From: Rhodococcus sp. BP22
GTDB taxonomy: Bacteria > Actinomycetota > Actinomycetes > Mycobacteriales > Mycobacteriaceae
Reading direction: 5' to 3'
Length of the DNA: 64,000 bases
Assembly: GCF_014281965.1 (NCBI RefSeq)
Contig: NZ_JACFTB010000002.1
Span: 62,001 to 126,000 of the forward strand
Both the position numbers and the translations under genes were made by a program. The notes under the pieces are model-generated. The model was given only the letters and a program-made list of their open reading frames with translations. It was not told the DNA's origin and ran no database searches. The first letter of the stretch is position 1. Each line of letters starts with the position of its first letter. Below, piece by piece: positions 36,116-45,982 of the stretch.

Positions 36116-36445
36116 GTGACGGTACTCAAATCCATCCTGTTGTTCGGCTTCGCCGCAGTGCTGGAGATCGGCGGAGCATGGCTGGTGTGGCAGGGAGTCA
36201 GAGAGCACCGCGGATGGATCTGGGTCGGCGCAGGTGTCGTTGCGCTCGGTGCCTACGGATTTGTTGCGACGCTGCAGCCGGACGCCAATTTCGGCCGCAT
36301 CCTCGCCGCGTACGGCGGTGTCTTCGTCGCGGGATCTCTCGCCTGGGGAATGATTGCCGACGGCTTCGAGCCGGACAGGTGGGACGTGACGGGAGCAGCA
36401 CTCTGCCTTCTCGGCGTCGCCGTGATCATGTACGGTCCGCGCTGA
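36116..36445 (+). CDS. YnfA family membrane protein
   Basis: 109 aa from GTG 36116 ([20 protein letters not shown]), the usual family start; an ATG at 36092 would add 8 residues. Four hydrophobic helices, with [19 protein letters not shown] and the C-terminal [20 protein letters not shown] typical of YnfA, a small-multidrug-resistance-like inner membrane protein. Transport role is unproven. Confidence 0.88.
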   Translation: MTVLKSILLFGFAAVLEIGGAWLVWQGVREHRGWIWVGAGVVALGAYGFVATLQPDANFGRILAAYGGVFVAGSLAWGMIADGFEPDRWDVTGAALCLLGVAVIMYGPR

Positions 36446-36471
36446 CTGTACCCGGACCGTACGAGATCACC

Positions 36472-37779
36472 TCAGCAATTCGACGGCGCTGGGACTCCAT
36501 GGAAACGATCTTTCATCCAGCTCTGCGCTTCACCGAGTCCGAGTAGATCCGGAATGATGTGTCCCGCACCCGATCCCGGCACTATGGCCGGCACCTGAGC
36601 ACTGCTGAGCTGAACGGTTGCGCCCTGACTGCACCAGTCGGCGGCCAGCTGCACAGCTTGACCGTGCGGGACGATGTCGTCGGACACGCCGGACTGAATC
36701 AGCACGGGTGCGTCGAGCGTGCGCTCGCCGATCTTGTTGGCCGCCAATATCTCCTGGGCCCTGGGTAGCCTGTCGAGGACAACCGACATCGGTTCGCCGG
36801 TGTTGGTGTACTCCTCCGTGCGATGGAGCCCGACCGTCAGAATCGTGTCGCCGACACATTGATCCGCGACCTCTTTCAGCATCGCCTGGCCCGCCCCGTT
36901 GATGTTCTCGTCGAGGATTTGACGCAGATCGGGGTCGGATTCGAGCAAACCGTTGAGCGTGTACCCGATAACGCCGGTGAGGATGGTGCCGTCCACCTGT
37001 TCGAGTGTCGACTTCAGATCAGCAGGCGGAGCACCCGCATACGCTCCGACGATGTTCAGTTCCGGCGCGTACTCGGATGCCAGTTCTGCGCCGGACGCCG
37101 CCGCGCCTCCACCCTGCGAATAGCCGTACAGCCCGACGGGTCCATCGGTGGAAATCTTTGTGCCGGAAAGACTCTGAGCTGCCCGAGCCGCATCGAGAAC
37201 AGCATGCCCTTCGGCAGCGCGGTTGACGTAAGTGTGCGCACCCGGGGTGCCGAGTCCCTCGTAGTCGGTGATGACGACGCCATACCCCTGAGACAGCAAC
37301 GCGTATGCGGAGAGCACCTCGTACTCCACCATGGCGTCGAACGGAGGCGTGTAAGTGATCAGGTTGTTCAACATCTTCGATGGCGCACACTGGTCGCCCT
37401 GCCCCTGCGTGCCGGGTGCGAGACTCACGAGCGGTCGCGGACCTGGGCCGGTCCAGTCTGCCGACGGATCGATGTAGGTACCCGTCACTGCGATCGGATC
37501 ACCGTTGGAATCCTTGCTGCGGTACATGATTCGAGTCGCCTCGCCGGGGAGTTCCCCACCGATGGTGGGCACCGAGATCGCCAAATGCGAGGGCTCGGAG
37601 CGGATGACGTCCCCTGCATCGCCGTCGGGCAGTGGGCTCGGAGGCGTGTAGAAGTCGGACTCCACAGTCGATCCGGTCGATGAACCCGAAGGCGGCTGAG
37701 CCGACGCCAAGGGCGTCATTGCTGTTGCTGCCAACAGAACGGCTCCGACGGCCGGTCCGACTACCCGTGACGCTCGCAT
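36472..37779 (-). CDS. secreted lipase family protein (LIP-type)
   Basis: 435 aa. Signal peptide ends at ASAQPPSG (about residue 29). The alpha/beta-hydrolase carries its nucleophile Ser in GLYGYSQGGGAAASG. It resembles secretory lipases (PF03583), which hydrolyse triacylglycerols or esters outside the cell. The stop codon lies 27 bp after the end of ynfA. The 155-bp region before its start up to the TetR gene has no gene. Confidence 0.85.
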   Translation of the reverse strand: MRASRVVGPAVGAVLLAATAMTPLASAQPPSGSSTGSTVESDFYTPPSPLPDGDAGDVIRSEPSHLAISVPTIGGELPGEATRIMYRSKDSNGDPIAVTGTYIDPSADWTGPGPRPLVSLAPGTQGQGDQCAPSKMLNNLITYTPPFDAMVEYEVLSAYALLSQGYGVVITDYEGLGTPGAHTYVNRAAEGHAVLDAARAAQSLSGTKISTDGPVGLYGYSQGGGAAASGAELASEYAPELNIVGAYAGAPPADLKSTLEQVDGTILTGVIGYTLNGLLESDPDLRQILDENINGAGQAMLKEVADQCVGDTILTVGLHRTEEYTNTGEPMSVVLDRLPRAQEILAANKIGERTLDAPVLIQSGVSDDIVPHGQAVQLAADWCSQGATVQLSSAQVPAIVPGSGAGHIIPDLLGLGEAQSWMKDRFHGVPAPSNC

Positions 37780-37934
37780 GCATTACCCCCATAGGTCCAC
37801 TGTTGCCGCCACTCCTTACTCGGCAGTAACAACACTTGTGACGGACCATACGTGATGTACAGCACAGGCGAAAGACCGATGGTTCAACCCACCGTTCACC
37901 GGCGCGAACCTTGTGAACATTCACAAAAGACGGA

Positions 37935-38606
37935 TCAGCGGCGACGGCGATGCATCGCAGCTTTGGCCGAGTCGAGTTCGGCTCCGGTGAGTGCACGACC
38001 CGGCAGAGCGGTCGCCGCACCGGGTTCGGATCGGAGCCCGTCGAGAACCACGGTGAAGTAGCGGCGCCAATTGCCGGCGTCCACGGCGGAGGTGAACTCG
38101 GCACCGGTGGAGACCATGCCGATCAGCGGAAAGATGTCGTTGACCTCGACGTCGGCGCGAAGCTGGCCCGATGCCTTCGCTCGGAGGACGATCTTGTCGA
38201 CGAAGGGCTCGAGCCGTTCGCGCACCTGCGCGATCCCCTCGCAGCCCTCGTCTGTACCGAGCACGACCTCACCGAGGCCCCGGTCCGCGGACATCCCCTC
38301 GCACAATCGGTCGAGGAAAATCACGAGGCCTTCCCATGGGTCGGTAGCGGTCAACGCCTCCTCGGCAAACACGATCATTTCCTCGAGTCGCTGCTCGAAG
38401 ACACCATCGATGAGCTCTTCTTTGCACGAAAAACGTCGATAGACGGTCCCGACGCCCACCTTCGCATGGTCGGCGACGTCGTCGAGAGTGATATCGATGC
38501 CACGCAATGCGAACAGCTCGCGAGCTGCCTCGACGATGCGCTTACGGTTTCGTTCCGCATCGGCCCGAAGCGGCTTCTTTGCCGCTGTGTCAGCTCTCAC
38601 ACTCAT
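37935..38606 (-). CDS. TetR-family repressor of the adjacent DHA2 exporter
   Basis: 223 aa from ATG 38606 (MSVRADTAAKK). Helix-turn-helix: LFALRGIDITLDDVADHAKV, then GVGTVYRRF. The ligand domain follows. Divergent from a 14-TM exporter, with two related 25-bp palindromes between them. This is the layout of QacR/LfrR-type drug-responsive repressors. A longer frame to 38789 would run through both palindromes and is rejected. Confidence 0.88.
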   Translation of the reverse strand: MSVRADTAAKKPLRADAERNRKRIVEAARELFALRGIDITLDDVADHAKVGVGTVYRRFSCKEELIDGVFEQRLEEMIVFAEEALTATDPWEGLVIFLDRLCEGMSADRGLGEVVLGTDEGCEGIAQVRERLEPFVDKIVLRAKASGQLRADVEVNDIFPLIGMVSTGAEFTSAVDAGNWRRYFTVVLDGLRSEPGAATALPGRALTGAELDSAKAAMHRRRR

Positions 38607-38627
38607 CTGAATGTCCGTTTCACCCGA

Positions 38628-38652
38628 TAAGCGGAGGGTAGCCCTCCGCTTA
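38628..38652. promoter_or_regulatory. TetR operator copy 1
   Basis: TAAGCGGAGGG and CCCTCCGCTTA are perfect 11-bp arms around TAG. It lies 22 bp upstream of the repressor start. The same pattern recurs 43 bp away. Confidence 0.75.
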
Positions 38653-38670
38653 GCTGCTACCTTTGGTCGA

Positions 38671-38695
38671 TAACCGGAGAGTACACCTCCGCATA
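38671..38695. promoter_or_regulatory. TetR operator copy 2
   Basis: An imperfect copy of the first site: TAACCGGAG-N7-CTCCGCATA keeps the CGGAG and CTCCG cores and the TA ends. It lies 19 bp before the exporter ATG. The 43-bp centre spacing is about four helical turns. Confidence 0.7.
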
Positions 38696-38713
38696 GTCGA
38701 CAAAAGGACGAAC

Positions 38714-40237
38714 ATGACCGCATTGTCTCCGGATAGCGTCGAGACATCGACGTCACCGGCCTCGGAAGAAACCGCTGACGCAAAATCACATCGCGTTCGC
38801 TGGCTTGTTCTCGCCACCCTCGGCCTGGCTCAGCTCATGGTCGTTCTGGACGCGACCATCGTGAACATCGCGCTGCCCGCGGCCCAGCTCGATCTCGGCT
38901 TCGACAACAGCAACCGCTCCTGGATCATCACCGCATACGCGCTGGCCTTCGGCAGTCTCCTGCTCCTCGGCGGGCGACTCAGCGATCTGTTCGGTCGTCG
39001 CAACACCTTCCTCATCGGGCTCGTCGGGTTCGCCCTCATGTCCGCGGTCGGGGGCGCATCGGTGAACTTCGGAATGCTCGTCGCAGCTCGCGCAGGCCAG
39101 GGCGTATTCGGTGCACTTCTCGCGCCGGCGGCACTGTCGCTGCTGGCAACCACATTCACGGACCCGAAGGAGCGTGCGAAAGCATTCGGCATCTTCGGTG
39201 CGATCGCCGGTGGCGGTGGCGCGTTGGGCCTGTTGCTCGGCGGCATCCTGACCGAATGGGCGACCTGGCGTTGGAGCCTCTACGTCAACCTAATCTTCGC
39301 TGGGGTGGCGTTCGTCGCCGGATTCATCCTGCTGGCCAAGCATGCGGTCACCACCAGGCCCAAGCTCGACATTCCGGGAACAGTCACAGTCTCGGCCGCG
39401 CTGTTCGCAATCGTCTACGGTTTCGCCCACGCAGAATCCGACGGCTGGGGCAACACGGTCACCCTCGCGTTCCTCATCATCGGTACAGCACTGCTAGGAG
39501 TGTTCGTCGTCCTGCAGCGACGCGTCGCGCATCCTCTGCTGCCGCTGCGCATCATCCTCGACCGGACACGCGCCGGATCGTTCCTCGCAGTCTTCGTCAC
39601 CGGGGCAGGCATGTTCGCGGTGTTCCTCTTCCTCACCTATTACATGCAGAGCACACTCGGCTACACACCGATCACCACCGGATTCGCATTCATGCCGATG
39701 ATCGGCGCGTTGATCCTCACCGCAACGGTGTCGACGGGAGTGATCCTGCCGCGATTCGGCCCCCGGGTACTGATACCGACGGGCCTGCTGGTTGCCGGGA
39801 TCGGAATGAGTCTCCTGACCCAGGTTTCACTGGACAGCACCTACCCGATGCACATTCTGCCCGGCTTGATCATCATGGGCCTCGGACTCGGCGCCTCCAT
39901 GGCTCCGGCCTTTCAAAGTGCGATTTCCGGGGTGAATCTCGACGACTCGGGTGTCGCCTCCGCCACGGTCAACACCATGCAGCAGATCGGCGGCTCGATC
40001 GGTACGGCACTGCTCAGTACCATCGCAGCGAGCGCGGCAGCCACGTACGTCACAGACAATGTGGCTAGCGCCTCGAGTGCGGCAGCACTGCAGGCCAACG
40101 CCGAACTCGCCAGCTACACAACGACGTTCTGGTGGGCGAGTGGGATCTTCGTACTGGGCGCGGTCATCACGGGGTTCCTGTTGCGACCGGGCCTACTCGC
40201 CGAAGCACCAGAAGGCGCGGTAGTGATCGGTCACTGA
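38714..40237 (+). CDS. MFS drug exporter, DHA2 (14-TM, EmrB/QacA) family
   Basis: 507 aa with 14 hydrophobic helices. Motifs: LMVVLDATIVNIALPAAQLD (D1), GGRLSDLFGRRNTFLIG (motif A) and GFALMSAVGGASVNFGMLVA. ATG 38714 has AAAGGA upstream. Exports toxic hydrophobic compounds with protons. Expression is probably under the divergent TetR repressor via the two operators in the 107-bp spacer. Confidence 0.92.
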   Translation: MTALSPDSVETSTSPASEETADAKSHRVRWLVLATLGLAQLMVVLDATIVNIALPAAQLDLGFDNSNRSWIITAYALAFGSLLLLGGRLSDLFGRRNTFLIGLVGFALMSAVGGASVNFGMLVAARAGQGVFGALLAPAALSLLATTFTDPKERAKAFGIFGAIAGGGGALGLLLGGILTEWATWRWSLYVNLIFAGVAFVAGFILLAKHAVTTRPKLDIPGTVTVSAALFAIVYGFAHAESDGWGNTVTLAFLIIGTALLGVFVVLQRRVAHPLLPLRIILDRTRAGSFLAVFVTGAGMFAVFLFLTYYMQSTLGYTPITTGFAFMPMIGALILTATVSTGVILPRFGPRVLIPTGLLVAGIGMSLLTQVSLDSTYPMHILPGLIIMGLGLGASMAPAFQSAISGVNLDDSGVASATVNTMQQIGGSIGTALLSTIAASAAATYVTDNVASASSAAALQANAELASYTTTFWWASGIFVLGAVITGFLLRPGLLAEAPEGAVVIGH

Positions 40238-40256
40238 GCGACTTCGTTGCAGCTCG

Positions 40257-40287
40257 AATGGAATACGCCCTCTCGGGCGTATTCCAT

Positions 40288-40288
<1 letters not shown>
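40257..40288. terminator. hairpin between exporter and aminotransferase genes
   Basis: AATGGAATACGCCC (40257-40270) and GGGCGTATTCCATT (40275-40288) are perfect 14-bp arms around TCTC, followed on the plus strand by a short T-rich stretch. Confidence 0.85.
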
Positions 40289-41793
<1,505 letters not shown>

Positions 41794-41814
41794 TTATCCG
41801 GTACGCTTCCACAC

Positions 41815-41902
41815 GGAGGATTCGCCTAGTGGCCTATGGCGCTCGCCTGGAACGCGGGTTGGGTTAACGCCCTCAGGGGTTCAAATCCCCTATCCTCCGC
41901 CA
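41815..41902 (+). tRNA. tRNA-Ser (anticodon GGA)
   Basis: Acceptor stem GGAGGAT (41815-41821) pairs with ATCCTCC (41892-41898); discriminator G and an encoded CCA follow. The anticodon loop CTGGAAC gives GGA (41849-41851). A long variable arm (TTGGGTTAACGCCCT) marks a class II tRNA, and the T-arm is AGGGGTTCAAATCCCCT. Decodes UCC/UCU. Confidence 0.95.
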
Positions 41903-41905
41903 GGG

Positions 41906-41940
41906 AAGCCCCTGCAACCGGTTGGTTGCAGGGGCTTTCT
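41906..41940 (+). terminator. rho-independent terminator of tRNA-Ser
   Basis: AAGCCCCTGCAACC (41906-41919) and GGTTGCAGGGGCTT (41924-41937) form a perfect 14-bp stem with a 4-nt loop, followed by TTCTT. Confidence 0.9.
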
Positions 41941-42027
41941 TCATATCGGTGCAGGTCCGCGCGCCCCGTCTCCTACGCAATCCGATTTCGATCCCCGACA
42001 AGGGCGAATGTTGGGAGAATCGGCCAC

Positions 42028-42585
42028 ATGACGACGCCGGAATCGACCGCCGACCGCTATCGCCGCCTCGCAGGCATACTCACCCAACGGATCGAGGCAG
42101 TGCCGCCCGATAAGTGGAACATCGCCTCTACCTGTGCGGGCTGGAGCATCCGTGATGTCGTGAAACACCTCATCGAGACCGAGAAGGGCGCACTCGAACC
42201 CGTCGGCCTCTCCATTCCCGACGGCCCATCGGTGGACGACGATCCAGCCGCCGCCTGGGCCCACACCCGCGACAGCATGCAGGACATTCTCGACGACCCC
42301 GCCCGCGCGAACCTCGAGTACGACGGACATTTCGGGAAAACCGATCTAGCGTCGTCGATCGGGTCGTTCTACAGCCTGGACTTGATCGTTCACGCGTGGG
42401 ACATTGCGCACCCGGCGGGCGTCGACGCAACGATCGCCGACCAGGACCTCGACTTCGTCGAAGCGTTCATCGAGCAGATAGGCGACAGCATTCGGATGGA
42501 GGGAGTGTGCGGTCCGGCCGTCGAGGTGCCGGCGTCGGCCGATCGCCAGAGAAAGGTGCTCGCCCAGTTGGGCCGGGAGGTCTGA
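42028..42585 (+). CDS. TIGR03086-type / mycothiol-dependent maleylpyruvate isomerase-like (DinB fold) protein
   Basis: 185 aa. WSIRDVVKHLIETEKG carries the conserved His of the DinB/MDMPI metal site, with a second His in LDLIVHAWDIAHPAG. The family includes mycothiol S-transferases and uncharacterised metal-binding proteins. ATG 42028 has GGGAGA upstream. It stands alone after the tRNA gene. Confidence 0.78.
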   Translation: MTTPESTADRYRRLAGILTQRIEAVPPDKWNIASTCAGWSIRDVVKHLIETEKGALEPVGLSIPDGPSVDDDPAAAWAHTRDSMQDILDDPARANLEYDGHFGKTDLASSIGSFYSLDLIVHAWDIAHPAGVDATIADQDLDFVEAFIEQIGDSIRMEGVCGPAVEVPASADRQRKVLAQLGREV

Positions 42586-42650
42586 AGGCGCCTCACCCAT
42601 CGCTTGAATGAACCACTCATACGATCAAATAGCTAGAGGGGTCCATTCAA

Positions 42651-42704
42651 GCCGGCGGTGGTAGTGAACACCAGCCGGCGGTGGTAGTGAACACCAGCCG
42701 GCGG
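42651..42704. repeat. 23-bp tandem repeat, about 2.3 copies
   Basis: GCCGGCGGTGGTAGTGAACA plus CCA repeats exactly at 42651-42673 and 42674-42696, then starts again to 42704. Each unit can fold on itself (GGTG with CACC). Just before it, CTTGAATG (42603-42610) and CATTCAAG (42644-42651) form another stem. All lie between two convergent gene ends and may help end transcription. Confidence 0.8.
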
Positions 42705-42712
42705 CGGGGCGC

Positions 42713-43459
42713 CTACTTCGCCGACCACCCACCATCCATGGCGTAGGACGCACCGGTGACCATGCCCGCGTCCGCGGACGTCAGCCATCCGACCAACGAG
42801 GCAACTTCCGACGGTTCGACGAGCCGTTTGATCGCGCTCTCGGCCAGCATGACCTGTTGAAGCACCTCTTCTTCCGGAATGCCATGCGCGGCAGCCTGAT
42901 CGGTGACCTGTTTCTCGACCAATGGGGTTCGGACGTAGCCCGGATTGACACAGTTGCTCGTCACTCCGTGTGGGCCACCTTCGAGCGCGGTGACTTTCGA
43001 GAGTCCTTCGAGGCCGTGTTTGGCCGTGACATAGGCGACTTTGAATGCCGAGGCGCGTAGGCCGTGCACGGAGGATATGTTCACGATTCGGCCGAAACCG
43101 CGAGAGTACATGTACGGCAACGCAGCTCGGACGAGAAGGAAGGGCGCTTCGACCATCAGCGTCTGGATCCGACGAAATGCTGCTGGATCGAAATCGACTA
43201 TCGGTGAGACGGTCTGTATGCCGGCATTGTTGATCAGGATGTCGGTGTCGAGCGTGAGGTTCTCCAGAGCCGAAACGTCCGATAGGTCCACCGCCCACGA
43301 CTCCCCGTGCAGTTCCGATGCCAGCTCCTTCGCCGCGACTTCGTCGACGTCGGCGATGGTGACTCTCGCGCCCCGATCGGCGAGCATCCGGGCACACGCT
43401 GCACCGATGCCGCCTGCCCCACCGGTGACGAGTGCGGACCTCCCGGTCAGGTCCGTCAC
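42713..43459 (-). CDS. 3-hydroxybutyrate dehydrogenase (SDR family)
   Basis: 248 aa. Rossmann motif VTGGAGGIGAACARMLADRG, NNAG in LINNAGIQTVSPIVDF, catalytic Ser in VNISSVHGLRAS and YxxxK in VAYVTAKHGLEG. The sequence SNCVNPGYVRTPLVEKQ and the Ala/Ile-rich region after it are typical of D-3-hydroxybutyrate dehydrogenase. Oxidises 3-hydroxybutyrate to acetoacetate. Its start overlaps the transporter stop by 4 bp. Confidence 0.87.
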   Translation of the reverse strand: MTDLTGRSALVTGGAGGIGAACARMLADRGARVTIADVDEVAAKELASELHGESWAVDLSDVSALENLTLDTDILINNAGIQTVSPIVDFDPAAFRRIQTLMVEAPFLLVRAALPYMYSRGFGRIVNISSVHGLRASAFKVAYVTAKHGLEGLSKVTALEGGPHGVTSNCVNPGYVRTPLVEKQVTDQAAAHGIPEEEVLQQVMLAESAIKRLVEPSEVASLVGWLTSADAGMVTGASYAMDGGWSAK

Positions 43460-44850
43460 TTCAGTCCCGCCTTGGCCAGTTCTGACTCCGTTGCAAGGTT
43501 TTTGGCGTCTGCGATATCGATCGACTCCAGCGAAAGGCCCTTGGTCTCACGGGCAGCGATGACTGCAACCAACGTGATGGTGCACGCACCGGCCAGGTAC
43601 CACGCAATCGGCACCGAGGATCCGTACCTGTTCAGCAAGAACACTGCGATGATCGGCGCGAGCGAGCCGGCGACGATCGAGGTCACCTGATAGCCGAGGG
43701 AGACGCCGGAGTACCGCATACGCGTCGGGAACATTTCGGCCATGATCGCCGGCTGGGTGGCGTACATGAAGGCGTGGAAGACCAGGCCGATGATGATGGC
43801 GAGCATGATGACGGCGTTGTGCCCGCTGTTGAACATTGGGAATGCGAAGAAGCCCCAGGTGCCGGCGGTCAGTGCACCGAACAGGTAGACCGGCCGTCGA
43901 CCGATACGGTCGGCTAGACGTCCTACCAGCGGAATGACGGCGAAGTGGACGGCATGAGCTGCGAGCATCCACCACAGGATCGTCTGGGTGTCGGTGCCGA
44001 CCTCGACTTTGAGGTAGGTGATGGTGAATGTGACGACGAGGTAGTACATGACGTTTTCGCCGAACCGAAGACCCATTGCGGTGAGAACGCCACGCGGGTA
44101 ACGCTTCACGACCTCGAAGACGCCGTACGACGCGGCCTTGATGACCTCGGCTTGCTTCTGTGCCTCGAGGAAGATCGGGGCGTCGGTGACCTTGGTGCGA
44201 ATGTAGTAGCCGACGAACACGATGACGGCGGAGAGCCAGAACGCGACACGCCAGCCCCAGCTGAGGAAGGCTGCATCGGACAGCGTTGTGGTCAGAACGA
44301 GAAGCACGACGGTGGCGAGAAGGTTTCCGGCGGGGACCCCGGCCTGTGGCCAGCTGGCCCAGAATCCGCGACTCTTGTTCGGACTGTGTTCTGCCACAAG
44401 CAGAACCGCGCCACCCCATTCGCCACCGACTGCGAAGCCCTGGATGAATCGAAGCGCCACGAGAAGTGCGGGAGCCCAGTAGCCGATCTGGTTGAAGGTG
44501 GGGAGACATCCCATGAGGAACGTTGCTCCGCCGACGAGCACCAGGCTGAACTGCAGCAACTTCTTTCGACCGTACTTGTCCCCGTAGTGACCGAAGACGA
44601 TACCGCCGAGCGGGCGAGCCACGAACCCGACGGCGTAGGTGACGAATGCAGCGAGAATGGCATCGAGTTCGCTGGTGCCGGCTGCGAAGAAGATCTTCGA
44701 GAACACCAGCGTCGCTGCGGTGCCGTAGAGGAAGAACTCGTACCACTCGACGATGGTGCCTGCCATCGACGCCGCGACGACCTTCTTGAGCCCGGTCGGG
44801 GCTTCGTCCGGGTCTGGACCGCCGGATTGTGTCCGATCGTCAACGCTCAT
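43456..44850 (-). CDS. MFS transporter, metabolite:H+ symporter (MHS) family
   Basis: 464 aa, 12 hydrophobic helices. Starts with ASMAGTIVEWYEFFLYGTAA and has VARPLGGIVFGHYGDKYGRK, both hallmarks of the MHS group (ProP, KgtP, ShiA). ATG 44850 has AAGGAG 6 nt upstream; the ATG at 44856 is too close to it. Paired with the dehydrogenase, it probably imports 3-hydroxybutyrate or a related small acid. Confidence 0.87.
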   Translation of the reverse strand: MSVDDRTQSGGPDPDEAPTGLKKVVAASMAGTIVEWYEFFLYGTAATLVFSKIFFAAGTSELDAILAAFVTYAVGFVARPLGGIVFGHYGDKYGRKKLLQFSLVLVGGATFLMGCLPTFNQIGYWAPALLVALRFIQGFAVGGEWGGAVLLVAEHSPNKSRGFWASWPQAGVPAGNLLATVVLLVLTTTLSDAAFLSWGWRVAFWLSAVIVFVGYYIRTKVTDAPIFLEAQKQAEVIKAASYGVFEVVKRYPRGVLTAMGLRFGENVMYYLVVTFTITYLKVEVGTDTQTILWWMLAAHAVHFAVIPLVGRLADRIGRRPVYLFGALTAGTWGFFAFPMFNSGHNAVIMLAIIIGLVFHAFMYATQPAIMAEMFPTRMRYSGVSLGYQVTSIVAGSLAPIIAVFLLNRYGSSVPIAWYLAGACTITLVAVIAARETKGLSLESIDIADAKNLATESELAKAGLK

Positions 44851-44960
44851 TTTCATCTCCTTGTGTGGTCGAAAGCCGTCGTGCCTAAAAGTGTGACGGG
44901 GTACACAGTGAACCGCTGCTCCTGAGTATCGATGCAGATCGGTATGCGGACAATGGCCAA

Positions 44961-44990
44961 GACTGCAGGCCCAGTCTGCAAAAATGCAGA
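44961..44990. promoter_or_regulatory. LysR-type operator region before the 44992 regulator
   Basis: TCTGCA-AAAA-TGCAGA (44975-44990) is a perfect dyad directly against the regulator start codon. A second dyad GACTG-N6-CAGTC (44961-44976) overlaps its left end. They lie in the 141-bp spacer shared with the transporter operon, where a LysR protein would repress itself and activate the operon. Confidence 0.55.
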
Positions 44991-44991
44991 T

Positions 44992-45900
44992 ATGGCACGC
45001 GATCAGCCCGGTCCGAGCGCAGACGACCTCTTGGTACTACTCGCTGTGGAGCGCAGCGGGAGGTTCAGCTCCGCAGCCAACGAACTGGGCGTCAACCACA
45101 CCACCATCTCGAGGAGAATCGCCATGCTCGAAGCCGGCCTCGGCGGCCGCGTGCTCATCCGGGCAGGAGGCGGGTGGGAACTCACCGAGCTGGGACGCGG
45201 CGCCCTCCGCGCGGCCGAGACTGTCGAAGCGGCGATGAGATCACTCGAAAGCGGGGATGAACCTGGACAAATCGAAGGCGTCGTCCGACTCTCGGCGACC
45301 GACGGATTCAGCGCATACATCGCAGCTCCAGCAGCCGCTCGCGTGCAGCGCCAGCACCCGAAAGTGGCGGTAGAAATTGTCGCGGTCACTCGTCGCGCAT
45401 CCCAGCAGCGGTCCGGTTTGGATATCGAGATCGTCGTCGGTGAACCGCAGTTGCATCGCGCGCAGGCCATCAGGCTCGGGGACTACCGTCTCGGTCTCTA
45501 CGCGTCGAAGGACTACCTCGCGGACCACGGAACACCGGGTACCGTCGACGACCTCGCCGACCATCCGCTGGTGTATTTCATCGACTCGATGCTCCAGGTC
45601 GACGACCTCGATCTCGCCCCCAACTTCACCCCGACCATGCGTGAATCGGTCTCCTCGACCAACGTCTTCGTGCACGTCGAAGCCACCCGGGCATCGGCGG
45701 GCATCGGCCTGCTGCCGTGCTTCATGGCAGATCGGCACGGAGACCTCGTCAGAATTCTGGACGACACCGTCGCCACACGACTGTCCTACTGGCTCGTCAC
45801 CCGGCAAGAATCGCTGCGGCGGCCCGAGGTATCTGCAGTAGTCGACGCGATCCGCGCGGTGGTAATCGAGCAGCGAGCGGAATTGTTGGGGGAGAATTGA
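44992..45900 (+). CDS. LysR-family regulator of the 3-hydroxybutyrate operon
   Basis: 302 aa from ATG 44992. Winged helix VERSGRFSSAANELGVNHTT, then ISRRIAMLEAGLGGRVL. The effector domain runs from about residue 88. It belongs to the GcvA/NahR-like class with a short linker. Divergent from the MHS transporter and dehydrogenase genes, so it very likely controls them. Confidence 0.88.
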   Translation: MARDQPGPSADDLLVLLAVERSGRFSSAANELGVNHTTISRRIAMLEAGLGGRVLIRAGGGWELTELGRGALRAAETVEAAMRSLESGDEPGQIEGVVRLSATDGFSAYIAAPAAARVQRQHPKVAVEIVAVTRRASQQRSGLDIEIVVGEPQLHRAQAIRLGDYRLGLYASKDYLADHGTPGTVDDLADHPLVYFIDSMLQVDDLDLAPNFTPTMRESVSSTNVFVHVEATRASAGIGLLPCFMADRHGDLVRILDDTVATRLSYWLVTRQESLRRPEVSAVVDAIRAVVIEQRAELLGEN

Positions 45901-45982
45901 TCGTCTGTGCGGAGGTACGAAGTGCGCCCCTGCGTATACCGTCGTGCACACGGAAATTCCGACTGGCAAGGAGCGTCCCTCG

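Noticed and set aside
37935-38789. Longer TetR reading frame starting at 38789
   Set aside because: It would run through both operators and past the exporter start. The start at 38606 gives normal TetR length.
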